Assembly (NCBI RefSeq): GCF_024347195.1
Contig: NZ_AP025281.1
Coordinates: forward strand, 2,170,001-2,234,000
Direction of reading: 5' to 3'
Source: Aliamphritea hakodatensis
GTDB taxonomy: Bacteria > Pseudomonadota > Gammaproteobacteria > Pseudomonadales > Balneatricaceae
Length of the DNA stretch: 64,000 nucleotides
Shown here in pieces: positions 50,740-59,323 of this stretch. Each line of letters starts with the position of its first letter. The stretch's first letter is position 1. The position numbers were made by a program, and so were the translations under genes. The notes under the pieces were generated by a model. That model searched no databases and had not been told where the DNA came from. It was given only the letters and a program-made list of their open reading frames with translations.

Positions 50740-51282
50740 ATGATTGTATGTAGAAAGTATATTGTTTTTATCGGTGTTTTGGTTATTATTTTATTTGGTT
50801 TGTTTTTATTTCGTAAAAATATAATAAGCTATTATCAATTTAGTTCTTATTGTGGATATGATTTTGGCTTTCATGTTTATGAGAAAGTTGAAGTAGATAG
50901 CGTATGGCGAGCAAATGATTATTTTAATGCAGCCCTTGTAGCTCAGTTTGAACAGGTTAAGTCTGCGAGATATAAAAAATCAAATGGTGATGTGTTTGAG
51001 GTAAAATATGTCGAAGGGGATAAAAAGAATATTATGTCATACTCTAATTTACTATCTGGCTCACTAGAAGAGTCAGAGTATGAACAAGTTAGTGAATCGG
51101 AGTTTATTGGTAAGTATAAGGAGATAAAGAAAATAAAATTTAAGTTTATACGGCTGAATGATGGTTTCTTGATGTCTGAATATATTGATTATAAGACAGA
51201 TTTTATAGGAGATGATTCTGTTTCATACTATTGTAATTCAGATATTGGTTATTTTTATAAAAATATATATAAGATTTTTTAA
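50740..51282 (+). CDS. AT-rich hypothetical membrane-anchored protein
   Basis: A 180-residue protein with one N-terminal membrane helix (YIVFIGVLVIILFGLFLF) and a soluble, Lys/Glu/Tyr-rich C-terminal domain. No family recognised. Codon use is far more AT-rich than the chromosome around it. A G-rich stretch (GGGGGGG) lies just before the start and could serve as ribosome site at short spacing. It is the first of three orphan AT-rich genes after the broken secretion ATPase. Size and composition are like immunity or accessory proteins of secreted toxin loci, but that is speculation. Confidence 0.6.
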   Translation: MIVCRKYIVFIGVLVIILFGLFLFRKNIISYYQFSSYCGYDFGFHVYEKVEVDSVWRANDYFNAALVAQFEQVKSARYKKSNGDVFEVKYVEGDKKNIMSYSNLLSGSLEESEYEQVSESEFIGKYKEIKKIKFKFIRLNDGFLMSEYIDYKTDFIGDDSVSYYCNSDIGYFYKNIYKIF

Positions 51283-51570
51283 ATTTTAATCTTATCATAA
51301 GGTTTATACATATCATTGATAAATGCACAGATAGGTTTGGTTTATGATTTGTATGGAAAAGTGAATAGGATTATTTAAATGTTTGATATAATAGATAAGT
51401 CTGCCCTTTTTTAGTAAGAGAGTTAGCGAGAATAAAATTGCTCACAGGGAGTGATTACTAAAAAATAAAATGAGGTAAGATAAAGAGAGTTAATATAAGT
51501 AAGGGAATATAGGGCAGTCAGTTAAGTATTAAATTAATTATTAGCCTTTGTTATTTGCTAGGATATTAAA
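51283..51570. other. AT-rich intergenic sequence
   Basis: 288 bp of strongly AT-rich sequence without a plausible frame or structured element visible to me. It probably holds a promoter for the following small membrane protein gene, but no box is clear enough to name. Confidence 0.4.
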
Positions 51571-51930
51571 ATGGAAGAACTATATCAGCATTACATTGTT
51601 TTCAATATAAGAGATTTAGCAGGTTATCTTTATGGGAGTTTTTTTGCACCTGTATATGCTATTGGAGCAGGGGTTTATTTTTATAATCAAAAAAAGATTG
51701 ATTATATAACTTGCGCGTCTTTAGTTTTTATTATAGTTCCATTAGTTCTATCTTTTGGGTATCTGCGCTTTAATTTTAATAGCTTTTTTATGTTCTTCAC
51801 CGCAACTTTTATGTTTGTTATTGTTTCCTTATTAGGCTACTTGAAATTAAAGAAAATATTGAACGTGAATGTTTATGCCTTGATTTTTATTCATCTGCTA
51901 ATGCAGTCACATGCTTTAACATATAAATAG
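51571..51930 (+). CDS. AT-rich hypothetical membrane protein
   Basis: A 119-residue protein with three hydrophobic segments (GSFFAPVYAIGAGVYFY, CASLVFIIVPLVLSFGYL, FFMFFTATFMFVIVSLLGYL) and possibly a fourth at the end (VYALIFIHLLMQSH). TAGGATATTAAA precedes the ATG, a weak AGGA site 8 bases away. No named family. It belongs to the AT-rich patch and differs in codon use from flanking genes, which suggests horizontal origin. Confidence 0.55.
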   Translation: MEELYQHYIVFNIRDLAGYLYGSFFAPVYAIGAGVYFYNQKKIDYITCASLVFIIVPLVLSFGYLRFNFNSFFMFFTATFMFVIVSLLGYLKLKKILNVNVYALIFIHLLMQSHALTYK

Positions 51931-51987
51931 AGATTCTTTGTGAATTGAACTCCATAAATAAAAATTATTAATTTAAATCGATGTACT

Positions 51988-52356
51988 ATGTATTTCTTAT
52001 TATTTCTATCAGCTGGAATATTGTTATGTGTTTTTATGAAGGTGAGAAAGGTTTGGTATAAATCACATTTAAAGGCTATTGCTATTGTGCTTTTCGTGTC
52101 TGCAATTTTGAATTTGTGGAAATATGAGATTGCAGCTGATGATATTAAGGAGACGACTGGATGTTTAATCTCTTTGTACTCTAGTAGTGGGTTAGTTGCA
52201 AAATTTAAAAGTGGTGAAGAGGAAACTATTTATCAAAGAGAAGGGGAAACAGTTAGTCTTACAAATGAAGCGCTAAATAAATGCTATAAAATCAAATACT
52301 ATACGGTTTTCTTTGCAATCAGGTACTTACACTCAATTGAGCTAATTGAAGAGTGA
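51988..52356 (+). CDS. AT-rich hypothetical protein with two membrane helices
   Basis: A 122-residue protein. Two N-terminal hydrophobic helices (MYFLLFLSAGILLCVFM and AIAIVLFVSAILNLW) are followed by a small soluble domain with CLISLYSSSGLVAKF and YQREGETVSL. No recognisable family. Composition matches the other AT-rich genes at 50740 and 51571. The start has no clear ribosome site. A bidirectional terminator lies about 130 bp downstream. Confidence 0.5.
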   Translation: MYFLLFLSAGILLCVFMKVRKVWYKSHLKAIAIVLFVSAILNLWKYEIAADDIKETTGCLISLYSSSGLVAKFKSGEEETIYQREGETVSLTNEALNKCYKIKYYTVFFAIRYLHSIELIEE

Positions 52357-52490
52357 CTGACAAGGTGACAGATTTATTTAAATGATCAAACAGTGTGGTT
52401 TTAATAAATCTGTGTCTTATTTTCATAGAAGGAATAAAATGCAAGGCTAAGGATGGTTACGTGACGCTAAGTTAGCGGATTACCCGAATA

Positions 52491-52519
52491 AAAAAATGCG
52501 CCCATGTGGCGCATTTTTT
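52491..52519. terminator. Bidirectional rho-independent terminator
   Basis: AAAAAATGCGCC and GGCGCATTTTTT form a 12-bp stem with a 5-base loop, with T runs on both strands. It ends the minus-strand oxygenase gene (stop at 52541) and bounds the AT-rich island. Confidence 0.92.
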
Positions 52520-52540
52520 ATGACTTTTCAGAAGTTACGG

Positions 52541-53518
52541 CTATTCACCCAGATGTTCGTAGCTGTCGATGAAGCGTTTGTATTTGTGCTGGCCGCAGGT
52601 GTAGGGTTGGTATTTCGCCGGGTTGCTGTCGCTCTGGCAGGTGGGCACGACGCTGACTTCAGCATCGAAATCCAGATCGATGAAGAAGGGCAGCGAGTAG
52701 CGTTCCCGGCCGCTGGTGTTGATGACCCGGTGCATGGTGGAGATGTATTTGTCGTTGGTGAAGGTTTGCACCAGATCACCGATGTTGACGATAAACGTAT
52801 CTTCCACCGGAGGGGCGTCGATCCATTCTCCCTGACGGTTCTGGACCTGCAGGCCGCCGTTGTTGTCCTGGCCGAGGATGGTCAGGAAGCCGTAATCGGT
52901 GTGGGCGCCGATGCCGATTTCTTCCTGGCGGATATCACCGGATTGCGACGGGTAGTGCAGCAGCCGTTGGATGGTGATGGGATTTTGCTGCAGTTTTGCG
53001 AAGTAGTCTGCCGGCAGGTTCAGGCTGAGGGCGATAGCGCTGATCAGCTGTTCGGCCAGTTTCATCATGGCGCTGTGGTAGCGTTCGAAGGTTTCGCGGA
53101 ACGCTGCCGGTGTGTCCGGCATCAGGTTCGGGCCGTGGAAGGGGGTTGTTGCCGGGCATTCGGCACCCAGGTCAAAGCATTCTTTGTGGTCTTTGGTATT
53201 TTCCGGGTCAACGTTTTCCGCATACATGGGAATGTAGCCGCGCAGGGTTTGGCCGGAGTGGCTGATGTGCAGTTTTTGTTTTTCAGCAATTGGCAGTTTG
53301 AAGAAGGCTTCAGCCTGTTCGTAGGCGGCCTGTATCAGCGCTTTGTCGACGCCATGGTTGCGAATATAGAGAAAGCCCACGTTTTCACAGATATCGCCGA
53401 TCTGATTGGCAACCTGTTGCGGATCAGAGCCGTCGAGTAACGGTCCGATATCAATAATGGGAATTTCATGGAAGGAGGTTGATTTACTCGCGAGTCGGGA
53501 GTCTGTCTGCGTAGACAC
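52541..53518 (-). CDS. 2-oxoglutarate/Fe(II) oxygenase, isopenicillin N synthase-like family
   Basis: A 325-residue non-haem iron oxygenase. It has the N-terminal DIOX_N-like region (IPIIDIGPLL, GFLYIRNHGVD) and the jelly-roll core with HxD...H ligands (GAHTDYGFLTIL; STMHRVINTSG) and the RxS substrate/2OG-binding motif (ERYSLPFF). The start is a GTG at 53518 (protein STQTDSRLASK), since no in-frame ATG precedes the domain. An AGGTG-like ribosome site lies in one arm of an inverted repeat at 53521-53557. Substrate unknown. The location beside a betaine-type regulator and transporter suggests a nitrogenous osmolyte or amino acid derivative. Confidence 0.87.
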   Translation of the reverse strand: MSTQTDSRLASKSTSFHEIPIIDIGPLLDGSDPQQVANQIGDICENVGFLYIRNHGVDKALIQAAYEQAEAFFKLPIAEKQKLHISHSGQTLRGYIPMYAENVDPENTKDHKECFDLGAECPATTPFHGPNLMPDTPAAFRETFERYHSAMMKLAEQLISAIALSLNLPADYFAKLQQNPITIQRLLHYPSQSGDIRQEEIGIGAHTDYGFLTILGQDNNGGLQVQNRQGEWIDAPPVEDTFIVNIGDLVQTFTNDKYISTMHRVINTSGRERYSLPFFIDLDFDAEVSVVPTCQSDSNPAKYQPYTCGQHKYKRFIDSYEHLGE

Positions 53519-53520
53519 GT

Positions 53521-53557
53521 TGGCACCTGTCGGTTTTAGTTGTTATTTGAGGTGCCA
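53521..53557. promoter_or_regulatory. Inverted repeat TGGCACCT-N21-AGGTGCCA at the oxygenase start
   Basis: A perfect 8-bp inverted repeat spanning the leader of the oxygenase gene; the near arm contains the probable ribosome site and ends 2 bases before the GTG start. It may be an operator for the adjacent regulator or an RNA hairpin that masks the ribosome site. Confidence 0.45.
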
Positions 53558-53623
53558 GTATTGCTGTTTTATGGGGTTGGGTTATATCAAAAATGCGAAA
53601 GAGTGTCTTAGTGGTGCGAGAAA

Positions 53624-54616
53624 TTAATCCTGACGCAGCTGTGAAGGCTGGATATCGTAAAGATCCTTAAAACATTTACCGAAATAACTCTGTGAACTGA
53701 AGCCGGTTGCCTGGGCAATGCTGGCGATGCTGAGGTTGGTTTCTTCCAGCATCCGGCGGGCATGTTGCAGCCGCAGTTTCAGGTAATAACGGTTAGGGGT
53801 GGTGTTCTGATGGCGCTGAAATACCATTTCCAGATTGCGCCGGGTGGTACCGATGCGCTGGGACAGGTCTTCGATGCTGTAGGGCTGATCGATGCTTTTT
53901 TCCATCAGTTCGATGGCGGCACCCAGACAGGGGGATTTCATGGACAGAGCAAGCATTCGCTGGCTGGCCAGCACTTCTTCACCGGAGCGTATGCGTTCCT
54001 GCTGGAACCGTTGCGCCACGTTATGGGCGAAGGTTTTGCCCTGATCCAGACCGATCAGGTAGAGCAGCATGTCCAGCGTGGCGGTGCCGCCGGCGCTGGT
54101 GAGTACATTACCATTCACGGTGTAGATGCTGTCCTGCAGGGGGATGGACGGATACAGCTCGGCAAAGGTGCTGCGGTGTTCGTGTACAAGGGTGCAGCCT
54201 TTATCCTGCAGTAATCCTGCTTTGGCGAGGACGAAGCTGCCGCCGCTCAGCGCCACGATTCGTACGCCCTTTTGGGAAAGGCGGCGTAGCTGGCTGAGCA
54301 GTTGCGGGTCTTCTATTGTAGCTGCGCCTTTATAGGCACAGATGAACACCATTTCAGCATTGTCGCAGGCGTCCAGCCCGTGGCTGACTTCAACAGGTAC
54401 ACCGTTGGAGCTGATGACTTTGCCCGGATGGTCGCCGTCCGTCAGGCTGCAGATCCCGTAACTGTAGATCGGCTGGTCGTCCAGACTGTTGGCAACACTC
54501 AGGGCTTCAATCGCCAGCGAGAAAGATGTCAGGGCAAAGCCGGGTAACAGAATAAAGCTGATCTGCTTTGATACCGTTGTGACGGGTTCGCCGGGATGTC
54601 TGCTCAGGGTGTTCAT
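53624..54616 (-). CDS. GATase1-like AraC-family regulator (GlxA/GbdR type)
   Basis: A 330-residue regulator. Residues about 18-190 are a DJ-1/PfpI (GATase1-like) domain (ISFILLPGFALTSFSLAIEAL, MVFICAYKGA, VALSGGSFVLAKAGLL). The nucleophile Cys of true amidotransferases is absent (SGGSFVLA), so it is a ligand-sensing domain. Residues about 225-325 are the AraC helix-turn-helix pair (SIEDLSQRIGTTRRNLEMVF; SIASIAQATGFSSQSYFGKCF). GbdR, CdhR and SouR, regulators of betaine, carnitine and sarcosine use, have the same architecture. Given the betaine transporter and Rieske oxygenase nearby, such a role is likely but inferred. Confidence 0.9.
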   Translation of the reverse strand: MNTLSRHPGEPVTTVSKQISFILLPGFALTSFSLAIEALSVANSLDDQPIYSYGICSLTDGDHPGKVISSNGVPVEVSHGLDACDNAEMVFICAYKGAATIEDPQLLSQLRRLSQKGVRIVALSGGSFVLAKAGLLQDKGCTLVHEHRSTFAELYPSIPLQDSIYTVNGNVLTSAGGTATLDMLLYLIGLDQGKTFAHNVAQRFQQERIRSGEEVLASQRMLALSMKSPCLGAAIELMEKSIDQPYSIEDLSQRIGTTRRNLEMVFQRHQNTTPNRYYLKLRLQHARRMLEETNLSIASIAQATGFSSQSYFGKCFKDLYDIQPSQLRQD

Positions 54617-54674
54617 ACTGTGTTTCGTCCTTTCCTGCTCCGGTTCGGAGCAGGCAACTGCTCAGACCGTTTTT

Positions 54675-56006
54675 TTAATGCATCAGTAATTCAAACAGTT
54701 CGCTGCAGGATTCCGTTTCCGGCAGTGAATCAATGGCCGTGCAGATGGCATCGCGACGGACCTCCGACAGGTTAACCCCGGCCAGTAAATCAAATTTGGC
54801 GCGGAACTCTTCCTGACTCATGGCCGTTGCCGGATCGCCTTTTGCCTGGGTGACCGGGCTGGTGAAACGGCTGCCGTCCTGCAGCTCAATGGTTACCCGG
54901 CTGAGAATTTCTTCCGGGAAGCGGGCCGACAGGTCATCTGCTTCGGTAATGTCGATTAGCTTACTGACCTTCAGGATCTGTGCATCTCTGATTGCGTCAC
55001 CTGTAACCTCATTCGGACCAACTTGCCCCCGGGTAATGAGTGCCGCCAGCGGAAAGGCGAGACCGTACTGGGCTTCATCCGCATTGGCAGGAAAATGTCC
55101 CTGCAGGCGCATGGATTCATGAAAGGTTTCTACCTGAACGGCGGTGACGGTTTCACTGCTGATTTGCGGATGGTCTTTCAGCATGGCGGTTACGGCGGTC
55201 AGAGCCGGCTGCGCCCAGCGGCACACGGGCCACGGTTTGAAGTACTGGGCGTCGATTTCCCAGCGCTGGCCAAGGTCATCCCAGCAGTGTTTGATTTTAT
55301 CCTGTTCAACGGTTTCGGCCGGCGCACCGGTAATGCCGGCTTCCGCCATGAACAGGGCGTTGACCCCGGCATAGGCGCCAGCACCGTGGGCATCCCGCAG
55401 CATGGAGGGGAAGTCTACTAAGCGCATCATCGGACAACGTGGCCCGAAGTATTCGGCAATGCCCAGTGCGTGCATGAACTGTTCTTCGGTCATGTTCATT
55501 AAGCGGGCACCGCCACAGACGACGCCTAACCCGGAGAATGCCCCGGAGGCATGATATTCCGCGGCGGTATCCATCAGGGCAACACCGGCCCGCAATCCGG
55601 TTTCATAGGCGAGGGTAACGGCTGCCAGAAATTCAGCGCCGGAGATGGCCTTGCCCTGTGCGTGGCAGGCATCGGCGATGGCCAGCAGGGCAGGTACCAC
55701 GGTAGCACCGGCATGGCCTTTGGAGGTGAAGTGTCCTTCGTGGGCGTCCAGGCTATCGGCGGTAAATCCCCCGGCCCAGGCTGCTCCCATCGGATGTACC
55801 GCGCGGCCATCAAACAGCAACCGGCTGCTCAGGCGGGTGGCCGGATAATGGTCGGCGGCGTAATTGCGGATGTTCTGACTGGTGGTATTAGCGGTTGCCC
55901 CGGCCATAACGCCGATGATGTCCATCAGCGAGGTGGTGATCAGTTGTTGGGTGTGGGCAGGTACGTCGCTGAAGGTCAGGCTGTTAATGAAGCGGTAGAG
56001 GGACAT
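54675..56006 (-). CDS. MmgE/PrpD family protein
   Basis: A 443-residue protein of the 2-methylcitrate dehydratase-like MmgE/PrpD fold. Recognisable parts are the all-helical N-terminal domain (DIIGVMAGATANTTSQNIRNY, AAWAGGFTADSLDAHEGHFTSKGHAGATVVPALLAIAD in parts) and the C-terminal lid region (AFPLAALITRGQVG). The start at 56006 has AAGGAATAAC upstream; the longer frame to 56039 begins inside a terminator. It is probably not a propionate enzyme here, since no prpBC genes are near. It may be a dehydratase/isomerase for an osmolyte-derived acid. Substrate unknown. Confidence 0.88.
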   Translation of the reverse strand: MSLYRFINSLTFSDVPAHTQQLITTSLMDIIGVMAGATANTTSQNIRNYAADHYPATRLSSRLLFDGRAVHPMGAAWAGGFTADSLDAHEGHFTSKGHAGATVVPALLAIADACHAQGKAISGAEFLAAVTLAYETGLRAGVALMDTAAEYHASGAFSGLGVVCGGARLMNMTEEQFMHALGIAEYFGPRCPMMRLVDFPSMLRDAHGAGAYAGVNALFMAEAGITGAPAETVEQDKIKHCWDDLGQRWEIDAQYFKPWPVCRWAQPALTAVTAMLKDHPQISSETVTAVQVETFHESMRLQGHFPANADEAQYGLAFPLAALITRGQVGPNEVTGDAIRDAQILKVSKLIDITEADDLSARFPEEILSRVTIELQDGSRFTSPVTQAKGDPATAMSQEEFRAKFDLLAGVNLSEVRRDAICTAIDSLPETESCSELFELLMH

Positions 56007-56028
56007 TGTTATTCCTTGCAGATAAACA

Positions 56029-56052
56029 AATAAAGGCACCCGCAGGTGCCTT
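56029..56052 (-). terminator. Terminator between the betaine transporter and the MmgE/PrpD gene
   Basis: AAAGGCACC and GGTGCCTTT form a 9-bp stem with a short loop; on the minus strand TTTATTTGTTT follows. It lies about 20 bp after the stop of the substrate-binding protein gene and would end the transporter operon. Confidence 0.8.
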
Positions 56053-56072
56053 TGGTATTCAGGGGTATGTGA

Positions 56073-57095
56073 TTAGTTAGCAGCCGCGCGGGCTTCAGTC
56101 AGCCAGTTGTCGTAGGTGCCGCGGTTAGCCGTGATCCATTCCTGGGCGTGACGCTTGATGTCTTCAACAGACTTCTCGCCGTCCTGCATTTTCAGGTTCT
56201 GGGCGCTTTCGTCGCTGGCGCTGATCTGTACCAGAGACAGCAGTTTGGTGGCCGCCGGGTTTTCTTCAGCAAACTCTTTGTTCACCACAGACATCACTTT
56301 GTCGACCGCAAAACCCAGGTTCTTGCCGTTGAAGCTGGTGTTAACGTCGTTGTTGCCGTCTGGCAGGTCTGTTTGCGGTACTTCCAGCCAGACCACGTCT
56401 TTGTCTTCAACCAGTACGCCGGAGATCCACTGTGGTACCCAGGTGTAGTACAGGATTGGCTTGCCTTCGTTGTAACGGGTGATGGTGTCTGCCATCAGGG
56501 CAAAGTAAGAACCGCGGTTGTGGTTAACGGTGTCGCCCAGACCATAAGCTTCGATGTGGTGGTCGATAACCAGTTCGCAGCCCCAGCCCGGGTTACAGCC
56601 GGTCAGATCCGCTTTGCCGTCGTCGTCGGCATCAAACAGCTTGGCGATTTCCGGCTTTTTCAGATCCGCCAGAGACTTGATGTTGTGCGCGTCAGCGGTT
56701 TTTTTGTCGATCAGATAACCCTGCAGTACGCCCGGAATAACGTCACCGGCCTTGACCATGGTGTCGTCACCGCCGGCCTTCTTGTAGAAGGTGTCGTGCA
56801 GCACGTCCCACAGGTGAACGGTGAAGTCTGCATCGCCATAAGACAGCGCCAGCATCATGGTGGCGTATTCGGTTTCTTTTGGCTCTTCTACTTCATAACC
56901 CAGCTCCTGCAGGCCCGCGATGGCAATTTCACCGCGGAAACGTTCTTCAGCAATACTTGGGAAAATAGGGGTGACTTCCACACCTTCGCCCGGTTTTTCA
57001 GCTGCAAGTACAGCACTGGCAGAGGTTGCCAGAGCGGCAGCGGCAGTTAACTGAATAATGCGTTTAGACAGTTCTTTGAAGCGTGATTTGATCAT
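56073..57095 (-). CDS. Glycine betaine/proline betaine ABC transporter, periplasmic binding protein (ProX-like)
   Basis: A 340-residue periplasmic protein with a signal peptide ending ASASAVLAAEKP. The OpuAC-type domain has FPSIAEERFRGEIAIAGLQELG, DADFTVHLWDVLHD, Trp-rich ligand region NPGWGCELVIDHH and ILYYTWVPQWISGVL. Aromatic residues from these segments would form the quaternary-ammonium cage. It is encoded last of three genes: ATPase, permease, binding protein. The ligand is a betaine-type osmolyte by family; which one is not determinable. Confidence 0.9.
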   Translation of the reverse strand: MIKSRFKELSKRIIQLTAAAALATSASAVLAAEKPGEGVEVTPIFPSIAEERFRGEIAIAGLQELGYEVEEPKETEYATMMLALSYGDADFTVHLWDVLHDTFYKKAGGDDTMVKAGDVIPGVLQGYLIDKKTADAHNIKSLADLKKPEIAKLFDADDDGKADLTGCNPGWGCELVIDHHIEAYGLGDTVNHNRGSYFALMADTITRYNEGKPILYYTWVPQWISGVLVEDKDVVWLEVPQTDLPDGNNDVNTSFNGKNLGFAVDKVMSVVNKEFAEENPAATKLLSLVQISASDESAQNLKMQDGEKSVEDIKRHAQEWITANRGTYDNWLTEARAAAN

Positions 57096-57156
57096 CGCTG
57101 GGTCCTCATTTTATTTAACAGTTTTATTGTTGTTGTAAGCGGTTGTGTTGCCGTTT

Positions 57157-58092
57157 TTATTTAGCCGTCAGGCTGCGGTAGCTGCGTACCAGCAGGCCTG
57201 CCGGGCCGGTTTCGTACCAGTGCATGCCGTGGCTGGCTTCTGAACGATCGCCCATGGCCTGAGTCAGGCGGTCCAGGAAGATGGCCAGTAACACCAGGCC
57301 GACACCGCCGACGGTGGCCAGGCCCATATCCAGACGGCCAATGCCGCGCAGTACCATCTGGCCGAGGCCGCCCACCGAGATCATGGAAGCGATTACCACC
57401 ATCGACAGCGACAGCATCAGGGTCTGGTTAATGCCTGCCATGATGGTTGGCATAGACAGGGGTAACTGAACTTTGAACAGCATCTGGCGCGGGGTGCAGC
57501 CAAAGGCACGGGCGGCTTCGATCTTATCGGCCGGTACCTGACGGATACCCAGGTTGGTCAGGCGCACCAGCGGTGGCAGGGCAAAGACGATGGTTACCAG
57601 TACACCGGGTACGTTACCGATGCCGAACAGCATGACGACCGGTACCAGATAGACGAATGCCGGCAAGGTCTGCATGGCATCAAGACCTGGACGGACGATC
57701 TTTTCCAGCCGGTCGCTGCGGGCAGATGCAATGCCCAGCGGAATGCCGAAAATGATGCAGAAGAACAGGGACGTCAGTACCAGTGACAGGGTGGTCATGG
57801 ATTCAGACCATACGCCAATCAGGCCCAGGAAAATCAGGGTGATGGCGCAGAAGAGGCCCATTTTTTTACCGGCCAGCTGCCAGCCCAGCAGGGATGACAG
57901 GATGATACCGATTAACGGGGGGATGGATTGCAGCACGTATTCGGAAAAATCCAGTACCTGATCAATCGGCCAGCGGATGGCGCGGAAGAAGCCACGGAAG
58001 TTCTGGACTAAGTAGTTCAGCAGGCTCTCGACCCACTCACCAAGGGGGATGCTGAGGAACTGAAACGGGTCTAATAAACTGAATTCAGACAT
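57157..58092 (-). CDS. Glycine betaine/proline ABC transporter permease (ProW-like)
   Basis: A 311-residue permease. The N-terminal soluble segment (IPLGEWVESLLNYLVQNF) is as in ProW, followed by about six helices. The cytoplasmic EAA loop reads IEAARAFGCTPRQMLFKVQLPLSMPTIMAG (in parts), which contacts the ATPase. It lies 52 bp after the ATPase gene and 61 bp before the binding-protein gene, so the three form one operon. Confidence 0.93.
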   Translation of the reverse strand: MSEFSLLDPFQFLSIPLGEWVESLLNYLVQNFRGFFRAIRWPIDQVLDFSEYVLQSIPPLIGIILSSLLGWQLAGKKMGLFCAITLIFLGLIGVWSESMTTLSLVLTSLFFCIIFGIPLGIASARSDRLEKIVRPGLDAMQTLPAFVYLVPVVMLFGIGNVPGVLVTIVFALPPLVRLTNLGIRQVPADKIEAARAFGCTPRQMLFKVQLPLSMPTIMAGINQTLMLSLSMVVIASMISVGGLGQMVLRGIGRLDMGLATVGGVGLVLLAIFLDRLTQAMGDRSEASHGMHWYETGPAGLLVRSYRSLTAK

Positions 58093-58144
58093 GATGGTTC
58101 GGTCTCTTTTATTGTTGTATTCGGCTTAACTCAGGCTCTTTGGC

Positions 58145-59323
58145 TCAGGAATGGCTCAGGGTCTGCAGCAACTGGTCTTTGCTGATCACTCCGCAGAAAC
58201 CGTTTGCCCGGTCGATTACCGGCACCGGGTAATCGCTGTTGGCGACTTTTTTCACCACATCTTTGAGCAGGTCATCGCTGTATACCTGATGATGGCTGTC
58301 CAGCTGTGAGGCTTGCAGCGAGGCCAGCGTGGCCGTGGAGCCGTCGGTGGCGCTTAATGGCACCACGCCCTGCAACTGGTTACCGTCATCCAGCAGGTAG
58401 CCGAAGCTGTGCAGGCTGCTGTCGAAAGGCTGCACCGTACCGTTAATGCGGATGGCACAGCCGGTATCTGCACAGGCGATATCGCCGGCTTTGAGGATCT
58501 TGGTGACATCCACGCCCTGAAAGAAGGTCTCTACGTAGTCATCTGCCGGGTTGCGCATAATCTCTTCCGGTGTGCCGATCTGCACCACCCGGCCACCTTC
58601 CATGATGGCGATCCGGTCGCCGATACGGATGGCTTCATCCAGATCGTGGGAAATAAAGATAACGGTGCGTTCCTGTTCCTTCTGCAGGCGGATAAGTTCG
58701 CCCTGCATTTCATAACGGATCAGGGGGTCGAGGGCGGAGAAGGCTTCGTCCATCAGCAGGATGGTCGGGTCGTTGGCCAGTGCGCGGGCCAGACCCACAC
58801 GCTGCTGCATACCGCCAGAAAGCTGGTGCGGATAGCTGGCGCTGTGTTCACCCAGGCCAACCTGATCCAGCGCTTCCTGGGCGCGGCGGTTACGTTCTTC
58901 GGATTCGACGCCGGAAATTTCCAGCCCGAACGCGGCGTTTTCCAGCACCGACATGTGTGGCATCAGCGCGAAGGACTGAAACACCATGCTCATTTCCTGA
59001 CGGCGTACGTCCAGCAAGTCTTCATCACCGAGATTGGTAATGTCTTTACCGTTCAGTTCGATGCTGCCGGCGGTGGGCTCAATCAGGCGGTTCAGCAGAC
59101 GTACCATGGTGGATTTGCCCGAGCCGGAGAGGCCCATGATGACGAAAATCTCACCTTTCTTTACTGAGAAGCTGGCATCAAAGACACCGACAGTCTGGCC
59201 GGTTTTTTCAAAGATCTGATCCTTGTCTGCGCCATCGCGCAACATCTGCATCGCTTTTTCCGGCTGTTCACCGAATACCTTGTACACGTTGCGAATCGAC
59301 AGGATATCTGTGTTGTCTGTCAT
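58145..59323 (-). CDS. Glycine betaine/proline ABC transporter ATPase with CBS domains (ProV-like)
   Basis: A 392-residue ATPase. Walker A is GLSGSGKST, the signature LSGGMQQRVGLARAL and Walker B ILLMDEAFSALD; the H-loop is FISHDLDEA. The C-terminal region (about 275-390) carries CBS-type repeats, which in OpuA-type systems sense ionic strength. It is the first gene of the operon. The 409-bp gap upstream has a pair of direct repeats. Import of betaine serves osmoprotection or, with the Rieske oxygenase at 60770, catabolism. Confidence 0.94.
   Translation of the reverse strand: MTDNTDILSIRNVYKVFGEQPEKAMQMLRDGADKDQIFEKTGQTVGVFDASFSVKKGEIFVIMGLSGSGKSTMVRLLNRLIEPTAGSIELNGKDITNLGDEDLLDVRRQEMSMVFQSFALMPHMSVLENAAFGLEISGVESEERNRRAQEALDQVGLGEHSASYPHQLSGGMQQRVGLARALANDPTILLMDEAFSALDPLIRYEMQGELIRLQKEQERTVIFISHDLDEAIRIGDRIAIMEGGRVVQIGTPEEIMRNPADDYVETFFQGVDVTKILKAGDIACADTGCAIRINGTVQPFDSSLHSFGYLLDDGNQLQGVVPLSATDGSTATLASLQASQLDSHHQVYSDDLLKDVVKKVANSDYPVPVIDRANGFCGVISKDQLLQTLSHS

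Noticed and set aside
53586..53598. AAAAATGCGAA half-site resembling the enhancer element
   Set aside because: Only one half matches, and there is no -24/-12 promoter near; chance occurrence is likely.
56148..57050. 300-codon plus-strand frame opposite the betaine-binding protein
   Set aside because: Antisense shadow of a clear ProX-like gene; no domain of its own.
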